Assembly: GCA_964423785.1 (NCBI GenBank)
Contig: CAYRGZ010000028.1
Coordinates: 1-21,616, forward strand
From: S012-135 sp964423785
Lineage (GTDB): Bacteria > Desulfobacterota > Desulfobulbia > Desulfobulbales > S012-135
Reading direction: 5' to 3'
Length of the DNA stretch: 21,616 bases
This document shows, one piece after another, positions 6,197 to 14,763 of the stretch; within the stretch, counting starts at the first letter, position 1; every line of letters begins with the position of its first letter. The translations under genes were made by a program, and so were the position numbers. The notes under the pieces are model-generated. The model ran no database searches. It was not told the DNA's origin and saw only the letters and a list, made by a program, of their open reading frames with translations.

Positions 6197-8017
6197 CTAT
6201 TGCACGGTTCGCAGGTTCGCCATGATGAACTCCCGCCGCTCAGGAGTATTGCGGCCCATGTAGAACTGGAGGATCTCGGGCACGTCACTCAGCCGGTCGA
6301 TGTTCACCTGCTGGAGCCGCATGTCCGGGCCGATAAACTGCTTGAATTCCCTGGGCGAGATCTCACCGAGTCCCTTGAAGCGGGTGACCTCCACCTTCTG
6401 ACGGCGGTTGGCCAGCCGTTTCTCGGCCGCGGCCCGTTCCTCCTCCGAGTAGCAGTAGACGGTCTCGTCCCGGTTGCGGACCCGGAAGAGCGGCGTTTCG
6501 AGGATGTAGAGATGGCCGCGCTTGACGATGTTCTCGAAGTAGGTCAAGAAGAAGGTGAGGAGCAGGTTGCGGATGTGCAGGCCGTCCACGTCGGCGTCGG
6601 TGGCCAGGATGATCTTGTCGTAGCGCAAATCGCCGATGGACTCCTCGATGTTGAGGGCCCGCATCAGGTTGTACATCTCGTCGTTCTTGTAGAGCAAAGC
6701 GAAAGAATGGCCGTAAACGTTGAGCGGTTTGCCCTTGAGGGAGAAGACCGCCTGGGTCATGGGGTCGCGGGCGCTGACGATGGAGCCCGAGGCGGACTGC
6801 CCCTCGGTGATGAAGATCATGTTCTCGCGGCCGGGCGGTGAGGGCTTGCCGCGGGCCGGATGGTACTTGCAGTCCTTGAGCTGCGGGATCTTCAAGGCCA
6901 CCTTCTTGGCCTTGGCCTTGGCCTCCTTGCGGACGTGTTGCAGTTCCTTACGCACCCGGGCGTTCTGCTGCACCTTGGCAATGATGATGTCGGCGGTCTC
7001 CGGGTTCTTGTAGAGGAAATCGGTGACCACCGCCTTGACCTTGGCCACGATGTCGCCCCGGATATCGGTGTTGCCGAGCTTGTTCTTGGTCTGGGACTCG
7101 AAGATGGGCTCGCGCACCTTGACCGCCACCGCACCCACCACTCCCTCGCGCACGTCCTCGCCGGCATAGCGCTTGCCGGCGTACTCGTTGATCCCCTTGA
7201 GGATACCCTCACGGAAGGCGGACAGGTGGGTACCGCCTTCATTGGTGTAGGTGCCGTTGACGAACGAGAAGTAGTGCTCGCCGTAGCCGTCGGTGTGGGA
7301 AAAGGCGAACTCAAGCCCCTTTTCCCGGTGGTAGATAGCATCGTAGAGCCGGGTGGTGCGGATCTCCGCCTCCAGGAGATCGAGGAGCCCATTGGTGGAA
7401 TAAAAGGTCTCCTTGCCGAACAGAAAGCGCAAGCCCGCATTCAGGTAGGCGTAGCGCCACAGCCGCTTGCGGATGAAGTCCTGGTTGAAGGCGTAGTCGC
7501 CGAACACTTCGGCGTCGGGCCGGAATTCGACCAGAGTACCGGTTTTTTCGCTGGTCTCGCCACTCTCCTCGGAAACGAGCTTGCCCTGCTCGAAGACGGC
7601 GGTGGCGAAACGGCCGTCGCGGAAGGCGGTGACTCGAAAAAAGGAGGACAGGGCGTTGACCGCCTTGGTGCCGACCCCGTTCAGGCCCACCGAGAACTGG
7701 AAGGCGTCGGTGTTGAACTTGCCGCCGGTATTGATGATGGAGACGCACTCGACGAGCTTGCCGAGCGGAATGCCGCGGCCGTAGTCCCGCACCCGGACGA
7801 GGTTGGTGGGGTCGATGTCGATCTCGACCCGCTTGCCCGCCCCCATGATGAACTCGTCCACCGCGTTGTCGATGACCTCCTTCAGAAGGATGTAGATACC
7901 GTCGTCCGGATGGCTGCCGTTCCCGAGCCGGCCGATGTACATACCCGGCCGCAGCCGGATATGCTCCAGCGAACTCAGGGTCTTGATCTTCGATTCGTCG
8001 TAGACGGGTGCGGTCAT
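6197..8017 (-). CDS. parE: DNA topoisomerase IV subunit B (ParE-like)
   Basis: The 606-residue ATPase subunit of a type IIA topoisomerase. The GHKL ATPase comes first: EVIDNAVDE (about 45-53) for Mg-ATP binding, DYGRGIP, and a variant lid GLNGVGTKAVNALS where GyrB/ParE usually has GLHGVG. The transducer follows. The TOPRIM domain has ITEGQSASGSI (E. coli EGDSAGGSA equivalent), DADVDGLHI for metal binding, and RFKGLGE. These spellings match the Bacteroidetes/Desulfobacterota type rather than enterobacterial ParE. The ATG at 8017 puts the RPGMYIG motif about 26 residues in, as usual in the family; the longer in-frame extension upstream lacks similarity and is rejected. The ribosome site is weak. 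parC follows after 147 bp, so the two are probably one operon. Confidence 0.93.
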   Translation of the reverse strand: MTAPVYDESKIKTLSSLEHIRLRPGMYIGRLGNGSHPDDGIYILLKEVIDNAVDEFIMGAGKRVEIDIDPTNLVRVRDYGRGIPLGKLVECVSIINTGGKFNTDAFQFSVGLNGVGTKAVNALSSFFRVTAFRDGRFATAVFEQGKLVSEESGETSEKTGTLVEFRPDAEVFGDYAFNQDFIRKRLWRYAYLNAGLRFLFGKETFYSTNGLLDLLEAEIRTTRLYDAIYHREKGLEFAFSHTDGYGEHYFSFVNGTYTNEGGTHLSAFREGILKGINEYAGKRYAGEDVREGVVGAVAVKVREPIFESQTKNKLGNTDIRGDIVAKVKAVVTDFLYKNPETADIIIAKVQQNARVRKELQHVRKEAKAKAKKVALKIPQLKDCKYHPARGKPSPPGRENMIFITEGQSASGSIVSARDPMTQAVFSLKGKPLNVYGHSFALLYKNDEMYNLMRALNIEESIGDLRYDKIILATDADVDGLHIRNLLLTFFLTYFENIVKRGHLYILETPLFRVRNRDETVYCYSEEERAAAEKRLANRRQKVEVTRFKGLGEISPREFKQFIGPDMRLQQVNIDRLSDVPEILQFYMGRNTPERREFIMANLRTVQ

Positions 8018-8106
8018 GGATGGTTCTTGGAGGGTTGACGGAATGCGCTCACCTGCGGCCAAGTTGAAAAGAGAGCACAACCGGCAAGACAAGTCAAGGG
8101 CAACGC

Positions 8107-11100
8107 CTACCCCCCTTCTCCCAATAGCCGGGCAAGGTGCTCCTTCAGCTCGGCGAGATCGAGGGGCTTCATCATGAAGGCCTTGATCCCGAGACGCTCG
8201 GCCCCCTCGGCGTCGATGGCGTCGGAATAACCGGTGGTGAGAATGATGGGGATGTCGGGCCGGATGGCGATGCATTCCCGGGCCAATTCCACGCCGGTCA
8301 GTTCCGGCATGGTCTGATCGGTGATCACAAGATCGAAGGCGTGCGGGTCTTGTCGGAAGGCCTCCAACGCCTGGCGGCCGGAACCGAAGGTGGTGACCGC
8401 AAGGCCCATCTGTTCGAGGACGATCTTCATGGACTGGAGGATGAAGGCCTCGTCGTCCACGAACATCACCCTACCCTGCAGTTGCCTACCCGTCGTCGGC
8501 CGTTTCTCTTCCTGCTCCACCGTGGCCCCTTCCGCAACGGGCAGATAGATCTCGAAAGTCGAGCCCTCTCCCGGCGTGCTGGATACGAGAATGGCGCCGC
8601 CATGGCTCTCGACGATGCCGTGCACGGTGGCCAGTCCAAGACCGGTTCCCTCCCCCACTCCCTTGGTGGTGAAATACGGTTCGAAGATACGCTCCATGGT
8701 GGCGGCATCCATGCCACAGCCGTTGTCCTCCACCGTCAACCGCACGTACAGTCCCGGCCGCAGGTCCTGGTGTTCGGCCGCCATGGTTTCGTCCACCTCG
8801 ACCTCGGAAAGGGTGACGAGGATGCGGCCGTTGGGTTCGTTCCGCACTGCGTGGGCGGCGTTGGTGCAGAGATTGAGAATCACCTGGTGAATCTGGGTGG
8901 AATCGGCCATGACCGGCCGACAGTCGGCATCGATCTGACGGTCGATGGCCACCGAGGCCGGCAGACCGCCGCGCACCATGTTGAGTACCCCCTTGATCAC
9001 CGGCTGCAAGAGGGTGGGCTTGCGGGCTTGTCTGGTGGGACGGCTGAAGGTGAGGATCTGGTTGACCAGATCGGCGGCCCGGCGGCCGGCCCGGATGATC
9101 TCTCTGACGTTCTCGGCCGCCCGGCTGCCGGCATCGAGTTCCGGCAGGGCCCCCTCAGCATAGGCGAGCATGGCGCCGAGGATGTTGTTGAAGTCGTGGG
9201 CGATGCCGCCGGCCAGGGTGCCGAGGGCCTGGTGTTTCTGGGATTGTTGCAACTGACGCTCCAGTTTGTTTTCCCGGGTGACGTCCCGTTTCAGGGCAAC
9301 AAAGTTGACAATGGTGTGCGACTCGTCGAAAACGGGCGAGATGGTGCACTCCTCCTCGTAGAGGGTCCCGTCTTTTCGACGGTTGATGAACCCGCCGCTC
9401 CAGACGGCGCCCTTCTTCAAGGTCTCCCAGAGGTTCTTGTAGAAGGCCTCATCGTGTTTGCCGCTCTTCAGGATGCTTATCGGGCGGCCCACCGCCTCCT
9501 CGCGGCTGTAGCCGGTGATCGCCTCGAAGGCGGGATTGACGTACTGAATGTTCCCCTCGGGATCGCAGACCACGATGGCCTCGGCCGCCTGCTCCACGAC
9601 CGTGGCCAGCAAACGCAATTCCTGCATGGCCCGGCGCCGGCTGGTGATATCCTGGGCCACACAGACCACCCCCTGGAATTCTCCCTCCGGCCCGTACATC
9701 GGCGAACTGGAGAAGGAGACGTACACCGGCTCACCACTCTTGGCGCGGTAGGTGGTGACGAGCGGCCGCACCAGGGCGTTCTCCTCCAGGTTCCCATCCC
9801 GGCAGTCGAAGGGTGGCGCACCGGCGAACAACTGCTCGACCGTCATGCCGACGAGCTCCTCTTCCTCGTATCCCAGCAGCCGGCCCATGGCGGTGTTGAC
9901 CGTCTTCACCCGGCAGTCGGGATCGATGACACACAGGGCGTCGGACATGGAGGACAGGATGTTGTCCAGGTACTCCTTGGAGGCGAGCAACTCGTTGCGC
10001 GCCCGTTTGAGGTCGGCGGCCATGGACCGAAAGGTGTCGATGAGCGCGCCGATCTCTCCCTTGGCCCGCAGGCGCTCGGCGGCATCCAGATCGCCCTTGC
10101 CGATGCGAATGGCCGCCTCCTTCAGTCGGATGATGGGTTCAGCGACGGAAACGGACAGGAAATAGCCGAGGAGCAAGGTGAGCAGGGCGCCGACCACGAC
10201 GAAGAAAAACAGGCTGCGTTCGATGGAAGTGGCGGTATGCAGGGCATTTTCACGTTTCTTGAACTCGAGTTCGGTCATCAAGTTCGAAAGCCGCACGGCG
10301 AGTTCGCGGATATTGGCGGACCGTTCGTGGAAATCGAGCACCTTGGAAGAGTAATCCTTCAAGCTGATGCGGCCCTGACGCTGCTGTTCGGCATGGAAGG
10401 CCTCGAACAGGGCGGCGCCGGCCTTCTTGAATGCCTGAATCTCGCCTTCCAGCCGCCGGAGCAGATACTGGGCCTTCTCCTCCCGAACCCGGTCACGCAG
10501 GTTGCTGATGGTGGACTCCAAGGTGTTGGCGCCGACCATGAAACTCTCGAGATCCCGCTGATCGTTGAGCAGCATGTAGAGTAACAACTGGCCCTCGGTG
10601 ATCTTGGCCAGATTGTTGATGGTGGCGGCATTGAGGATAGCGAACTGCTTGTTGAGAAAGTCGGTCTCCAGGTTGGCGAGCCGAGTGGCGTCCCGCATGA
10701 GCGAGGAGGTGACCAGGAAGAACCGGCGGATCTCCTGGTGATGGCGGACAGGGTCGAAATCGCGGCCGGCGAGGGTCTCCTGGTCGTAGATCGCCAGCAC
10801 CCGCTGGGCGGCCTCGAACAGGTCATCGCTGCCCTTGCGGAGAGCGGCGACGATCTTCCTGCCCTCGGGTTCCCGGACCATGCTGTCCAACTCGGCGGTC
10901 TTCTGGAGGATGGCCCGGTAGCGACGGAAGAATTCACGGCGGTTGGCGGCGTCCCGCAGGCCGAGGAAGAGAAGCAGCTCGCTCTGCGCCCGCTTGGCCT
11001 GGCTGCCGACCTCGTTGGCCGCGGCAATGATACTCTGGAAATGCTCTTCGCCACCCTCGAACACCTTGATGATCTGGCGGGTGGCGTTCAGGGAATAGAG

Positions 11101-11166
11101 GGCCACCACGCCGGCGAGCAGCGCGATGATCGCAAAGGTGGCGAAGAGTCGATAATGGAGTTTCAT
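8107..11166 (-). CDS. Hybrid sensor histidine kinase with receiver
   Basis: A 1019-residue membrane kinase. Order: TM1 (about 7-26); a long helical extracytoplasmic region (about 28-315); TM2 (about 318-341); HAMP (about 342-395); two PAS domains (about 400-508 and 520-630); HisKA with phospho-acceptor H657 in GGIAHDFNNILG; HATPase with N-box N766-N769, DNGCG (814-818), and the TGLGLATVHG G2 box (841-850); then a C-terminal receiver with D904/D905, phospho-acceptor D950, T977 and K1000. All catalytic residues are present. The roughly 285-residue helical sensor is compatible in length with TorS-like or HBM-type ligand domains, but that is inference. No Hpt protein or output regulator is encoded beside it, so the receiver may tune kinase activity or feed a distant relay. 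The symporter gene is 69 bp upstream on the same strand, suggesting co-transcription. Confidence 0.9.
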   Translation of the reverse strand: MKLHYRLFATFAIIALLAGVVALYSLNATRQIIKVFEGGEEHFQSIIAAANEVGSQAKRAQSELLLFLGLRDAANRREFFRRYRAILQKTAELDSMVREPEGRKIVAALRKGSDDLFEAAQRVLAIYDQETLAGRDFDPVRHHQEIRRFFLVTSSLMRDATRLANLETDFLNKQFAILNAATINNLAKITEGQLLLYMLLNDQRDLESFMVGANTLESTISNLRDRVREEKAQYLLRRLEGEIQAFKKAGAALFEAFHAEQQRQGRISLKDYSSKVLDFHERSANIRELAVRLSNLMTELEFKKRENALHTATSIERSLFFFVVVGALLTLLLGYFLSVSVAEPIIRLKEAAIRIGKGDLDAAERLRAKGEIGALIDTFRSMAADLKRARNELLASKEYLDNILSSMSDALCVIDPDCRVKTVNTAMGRLLGYEEEELVGMTVEQLFAGAPPFDCRDGNLEENALVRPLVTTYRAKSGEPVYVSFSSSPMYGPEGEFQGVVCVAQDITSRRRAMQELRLLATVVEQAAEAIVVCDPEGNIQYVNPAFEAITGYSREEAVGRPISILKSGKHDEAFYKNLWETLKKGAVWSGGFINRRKDGTLYEEECTISPVFDESHTIVNFVALKRDVTRENKLERQLQQSQKHQALGTLAGGIAHDFNNILGAMLAYAEGALPELDAGSRAAENVREIIRAGRRAADLVNQILTFSRPTRQARKPTLLQPVIKGVLNMVRGGLPASVAIDRQIDADCRPVMADSTQIHQVILNLCTNAAHAVRNEPNGRILVTLSEVEVDETMAAEHQDLRPGLYVRLTVEDNGCGMDAATMERIFEPYFTTKGVGEGTGLGLATVHGIVESHGGAILVSSTPGEGSTFEIYLPVAEGATVEQEEKRPTTGRQLQGRVMFVDDEAFILQSMKIVLEQMGLAVTTFGSGRQALEAFRQDPHAFDLVITDQTMPELTGVELARECIAIRPDIPIILTTGYSDAIDAEGAERLGIKAFMMKPLDLAELKEHLARLLGEGG

Positions 11167-11235
11167 GGTTGCGTTCGCCCGACAATGGGCGCGACGGCGC
11201 CACGGTCGGTTGGTAGCGGTTGGACCTGCCGGCGG

Positions 11236-13188
11236 TCAGGCAAAAGGATCGAAGACATCGGACCGGCCCCGATCGCCCACATCGTCGAGCAGAGCCACCA
11301 CCTCCCGTTCCGGCATGGTGGAAAGTTGCATCTTGTAGGCCAGAAACCAGAGCAGCCCCACCCCCAGCATCCACCAGAGGATCTGCCAGGCCCAGATGGA
11401 CGGGATACCGAAGATCCAGCTCCCCTGGTCGCCGGGATCACCAAAGACCGTGTTGCCGAACACGGCACCGGGGCCGGCGGCAAAGAGCAACCAGCCGAGC
11501 ACCGCTATCCAGGCCAGGGGCACATAGCGCCGCAGATGGTCCGGCAACCGGCAGGATTCGCGCAGATAGTCATGGAACCGCTGGCGGTGACGGCGTTTGT
11601 CCTGATCCTGGGTACAGGCCGAGACCACGACCGCGACCAGGAAATTGGCCACTATCCCCCAACCGGCCGAGTGGATGGTGAGCGGCCAGCGGCCCCAGGC
11701 GGAGATACCGAACCACTGCTGACCGACACTCTCGGTGAGGGTCACCACTATGAGCCCCACGGCCAGACCGGCGCTCACCCCGGGACCGGTGAGGAACGGC
11801 CACCAGCAGACGCCCACCAAGGCGGGCCACATTTGAAACCCGTAGGCAACCGCCAGACCACCGAGCAGGACCAGGGCATCCTTCGAGGTAGTGGCCACCA
11901 GCAGGGCGAGCCCGCAGACGAAGATCACGGCACTGCGACCGATGAGTTTTTGGGTCAGATGGCCAGCGTCGGGATTGATATAGCGCTTGTAACAATCCCG
12001 GGTCAAGATGGCGCCGCTGGTCGAGATATAGGCCGAGCCGGTGGACTGCATGGCGGCCAGGGCGCAGATGGCGAGCGCCCCGGCCATCCAGGGATGCTGG
12101 TCGGCAAAAAGGTGGACGAGGGCGGGCACCAGCATGTCTTGGCGCTCCGGCAGATCCATGAGGTCACGGCCGAGGCCGAGGAGATCGCGGCCGATCCCAG
12201 CGGCCAGAAGCCGGGAATCGGCGCCCAGGAGATGGCCGCCCATTCCCTGGACCACGGTGAAAAAGATGAGCACCAGGCCGACGCCGGCCGCCGAGGCCCA
12301 TACCTGCTGCGGGGCGAACGGCCGCGGGTCCTTGTTGGAAAAGGCCCACATGGTAAAGGCCGGTGCCGCCTGGATACCCATGAGGGCCATGAGATAGGTG
12401 AGACACATGGTGCCGGTCCAGGAACCGCCGGCGGCCCGGGTGCCGTCCGCCACCAGCTGGATGGGCCCGGGCATGGCCAGGTAATGGCTGTGGCCCTCGG
12501 GCGTCCGCACCGGATCGAGGCGGCCGAGGGCGGCGATACCGTCCACCAGGGTCCGGAAGCCACCGACGTAGACCAGCACCAGACAGCCGATGACCACGAT
12601 GCCGCCGACGAGCAAAATGCACTGCATGGTATCGACGTAGGCCACCGACCGCAAACCGCCGAGGGCGACATACAGAATGAGGACCACGGACAAGAGCCAC
12701 ATGCCGACCTCGACGTCGAGCATGCCGTCGGTCAGGATGTTGAACAGAAAGCCCGAGGCGCGCAGTTGCAGGCCGAGATACGGCACCGAAAAGACGAGGG
12801 CGACGATGACGGTGAAGATGCGCATGCAATCGGACTGGTAATAGTCGGCGTACATCTCGCCCGGCGTCACGTAGCCGAACCGTTTGCCAAGCACCCACTG
12901 GCGCTTCAGGAACAGGATACCGGTGAACGGGATGGTGATGGCATAGAAGGAGGCATAGGCGTACTGGAAGCCGTCCCGATAGACGAGGCCGGGAAGACCG
13001 ATGAAGGTCCAGCCGGAAAAGCTGGTGGCGGTGGCGGCCAGCACGAAGATGACCACCGGAATCCTACGGCCGGCGATGAAGTAGTCGGAAGCGGTCTCCG
13101 CCTGCAGGTAGCCCTTCACCCCCCAGAAGATACAGTACGCCCAGTACATGGCGACAAAGGCGAAAAGCCACGGGATGGTAGCGGTCAC
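11236..13188 (-). CDS. Sodium:solute symporter (SSS/SLC5 family)
   Basis: A 650-residue polytopic inner-membrane protein with about 13 or more hydrophobic helices. Family features are DYFIAGRRIP near residue 35, the first core helix AATATSFSGWTFIGLPG (51-67), GYVTPGEMYADYY (105-117), VALGGLRSVAYVDTMQ (174-189), and the Na+-site helix AAMQSTGSAYISTSGAILTR (378-397). These place it in the Na+-coupled symporter superfamily; the substrate cannot be read from sequence. Many related proteins carry amino acids or carboxylates. It has a hydrophilic loop (about 545-570) and a cytoplasmic tail after the last helix. The start is GTG at 13188 with AGAGGG about 8 nt upstream. The hybrid kinase follows after 69 bp. 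This recalls the CbrA theme of transporter plus kinase, here as separate proteins. Confidence 0.88.
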   Translation of the reverse strand: MTATIPWLFAFVAMYWAYCIFWGVKGYLQAETASDYFIAGRRIPVVIFVLAATATSFSGWTFIGLPGLVYRDGFQYAYASFYAITIPFTGILFLKRQWVLGKRFGYVTPGEMYADYYQSDCMRIFTVIVALVFSVPYLGLQLRASGFLFNILTDGMLDVEVGMWLLSVVLILYVALGGLRSVAYVDTMQCILLVGGIVVIGCLVLVYVGGFRTLVDGIAALGRLDPVRTPEGHSHYLAMPGPIQLVADGTRAAGGSWTGTMCLTYLMALMGIQAAPAFTMWAFSNKDPRPFAPQQVWASAAGVGLVLIFFTVVQGMGGHLLGADSRLLAAGIGRDLLGLGRDLMDLPERQDMLVPALVHLFADQHPWMAGALAICALAAMQSTGSAYISTSGAILTRDCYKRYINPDAGHLTQKLIGRSAVIFVCGLALLVATTSKDALVLLGGLAVAYGFQMWPALVGVCWWPFLTGPGVSAGLAVGLIVVTLTESVGQQWFGISAWGRWPLTIHSAGWGIVANFLVAVVVSACTQDQDKRRHRQRFHDYLRESCRLPDHLRRYVPLAWIAVLGWLLFAAGPGAVFGNTVFGDPGDQGSWIFGIPSIWAWQILWWMLGVGLLWFLAYKMQLSTMPEREVVALLDDVGDRGRSDVFDPFA

Positions 13189-13377
13189 GACGGGTTCCCT
13201 CTCTCTTTACCTCTTATCTCGACCCCTGTAATTTGTACTGGCTTTTGCCGGTCCGCGCAATCACTAACAGTCTGTCGATGAAGACGCCACCGGCGGGCAA
13301 CCACGATTTCCCGTGAGCAAGCGCCTGTGAGTGTGGTATGATCTATGGGGCACATCAAAAAACCGACACACACCACC
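13189..13377. other. Divergent intergenic region, symporter / pilR
   Basis: This 189-bp spacer separates the minus-strand symporter operon from the plus-strand pilR operon and must hold both promoters. Toward pilR there is an extended -10 at 13334-13342. Toward the symporter the minus strand has TTGCGC, 17 nt, then TACAAA, a weak sigma-70 candidate. No strong palindromic operator was noticed. Confidence 0.4.
13334..13342 (+). promoter_or_regulatory. Extended -10 promoter of pilR operon
   Basis: TGGTATGAT fits an extended -10 (TGn plus TATGAT, 5 of 6 to TATAAT). The -35 at 17-nt spacing is TGAGCA, only 3 of 6. Transcription would start near 13349, just past the in-frame ATG at 13345, which supports the ATG at 13378 as the real start of pilR. 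Confidence 0.4.
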
Positions 13378-14742
13378 ATGGCTACCATCCTCATCGTCGA
13401 CGACGAACTGAGCATGCGGGAGTTCCTGGCCATCCTGCTGGAAAACGAGGGGCATACTCCCATCGAGGCCGCCAGCGGGGCCGAGGCCCTGGAAATCGTC
13501 GAAAAACAGGACATCGATCTCGTCATCTCCGACATCCGCATGCCGGAAATGAGCGGTCTCGATCTGCTCACCCGGGTCAAGGCCATCGACAGCACCATTC
13601 CATTCATCATGATTACCGCCTATGCCTCACCGGAGGACGCGGTGGTGGCCATGAAAGGCGGCGCCTACGACTACATCACCAAGCCCTTCAAGGTGGACGA
13701 GATTAAAAACATCGTCCAGGGGGCATTGAAGGCGCCGTCTCCCACCGCGACGCCGCCACTGGCGGGCACCGCCTACTGCGGCATCATCGGCTGCAGCACC
13801 GAGATGCGCAAGATCTTCGAGATCATTGAACGCATCGCGCCGACGCAGGCCAGCGTCCTCATCTACGGCGAATCGGGCACCGGCAAGGAACTGGTCGCCC
13901 GGGCCATCCACCAGAAGAGCAAGGCCGCCGCCCATCCCTTCGTCCCCATCAACTGCAGCGCCATCCCGGAAGGGTTGGTGGAGAGCGAACTGTTCGGCCA
14001 CGTCAAGGGCTCGTTCACCGGCGCCACCGCCCCCAAGCAGGGGCTCTTCAAGCTGGCAGACAACGGATCCATCTTCCTCGACGAGATCGGCGAACTGCCC
14101 CCCTTCATCCAGACCAAACTGTTACGGGTGCTGCAGGAACGGGAATTTTTGCCGGTGGGCGGCACCGAACCGGTCAAGGTCAACGTGCGGATCATCTCGG
14201 CCACCAACCGGGACCTGGAACAGGAGGTGGTGGAAGGCCGCTTCCGGGAGGACCTGTTCTACCGGCTGGCCGTGGTTCCCATCCGCGTGCCACCGCTGCG
14301 GGAACGAAAAGACGACATCCCCCTCCTGGTGGAGCACTTCTTGGAAAAGTACTGCCGCCAGTTCGACAAGTCCATCGACGGGGTCTCCTCCTACGCCATG
14401 GAGGTGCTCATGGAGTACGATTTCCCAGGCAACGTCCGGGAACTCGAAAACATCATCGAGCGCGGCGTCGCCATGGCGAGCTCCAACATCCTGCTCCCCG
14501 ACAGTCTCACCATCGCCGCCCACCGACGCAGCCCGGCTTCCCCCGGCCGGCCCGGGGCCACGGAGGACGATTTCGCCCAGGCCCGCGACATAGGACTCGA
14601 GGAGTACCTGGCCAGCGTGGAACGCCGACTCATCCGCCGCGCCCTAGAGGAGGCCGGCGGCTCGAAGATGCGGGCCGCCGAACTCCTCAAGGTCAGCTTC
14701 CGCTCCCTGCGGTACAAGATCCAGAAATACGGCATCGCCTGA
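13378..14742 (+). CDS. pilR: PilR-like sigma-54-dependent response regulator
   Basis: A 454-residue NtrC-class activator. The receiver (1-120) has acidic D9/D10, phospho-acceptor D52 in ISDIRMP, T80 and K102. The AAA+ domain (about 137-370) has Walker A GESGTGKE, the sigma-54-contacting loop as GSFTGA (variant of GAFTGA, also seen in PilR proteins), Walker B GSIFLDEIGE, and the arginine-finger region FREDLFYRLAV. A Fis-type helix-turn-helix ends the protein with SFRSLRYKIQKYGI, a typical PilR ending. It would activate sigma-54 promoters when phosphorylated by the adjacent kinase. The ATG at 13378 begins the receiver cleanly; an in-frame ATG at 13345 would add 11 residues and overlaps the predicted transcription start. 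Because a symporter cluster follows and no pilin gene is present, its target may be transport rather than pili. Confidence 0.9.
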   Translation: MATILIVDDELSMREFLAILLENEGHTPIEAASGAEALEIVEKQDIDLVISDIRMPEMSGLDLLTRVKAIDSTIPFIMITAYASPEDAVVAMKGGAYDYITKPFKVDEIKNIVQGALKAPSPTATPPLAGTAYCGIIGCSTEMRKIFEIIERIAPTQASVLIYGESGTGKELVARAIHQKSKAAAHPFVPINCSAIPEGLVESELFGHVKGSFTGATAPKQGLFKLADNGSIFLDEIGELPPFIQTKLLRVLQEREFLPVGGTEPVKVNVRIISATNRDLEQEVVEGRFREDLFYRLAVVPIRVPPLRERKDDIPLLVEHFLEKYCRQFDKSIDGVSSYAMEVLMEYDFPGNVRELENIIERGVAMASSNILLPDSLTIAAHRRSPASPGRPGATEDDFAQARDIGLEEYLASVERRLIRRALEEAGGSKMRAAELLKVSFRSLRYKIQKYGIA

Positions 14743-14763
14743 GGCCGTCTTCTTTCATCGATC

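Noticed and set aside
8018..8275. N-terminal extension of the ParE reading frame
   Set aside because: The added residues include the neighbouring kinase's 3' end in another frame and show no family similarity; the ATG at 8017 gives the normal ParE N-terminus.
8137..10584. An 815-codon open frame on the plus strand opposite the hybrid kinase
   Set aside because: It is wholly antisense to a kinase with every catalytic motif intact, has no recognisable domain, and has shadow-frame composition.
10738..13281. An 847-codon open frame on the plus strand opposite the symporter and kinase
   Set aside because: It is antisense to two clear gene families, is low in hydrophobic residues and rich in Gly/His/Glu/Asp, and looks like a by-product of GC-biased third positions.
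13264..13610. Small minus-strand frames upstream of the symporter
   Set aside because: They are antisense to the pilR receiver domain and have no motif or ribosome site.
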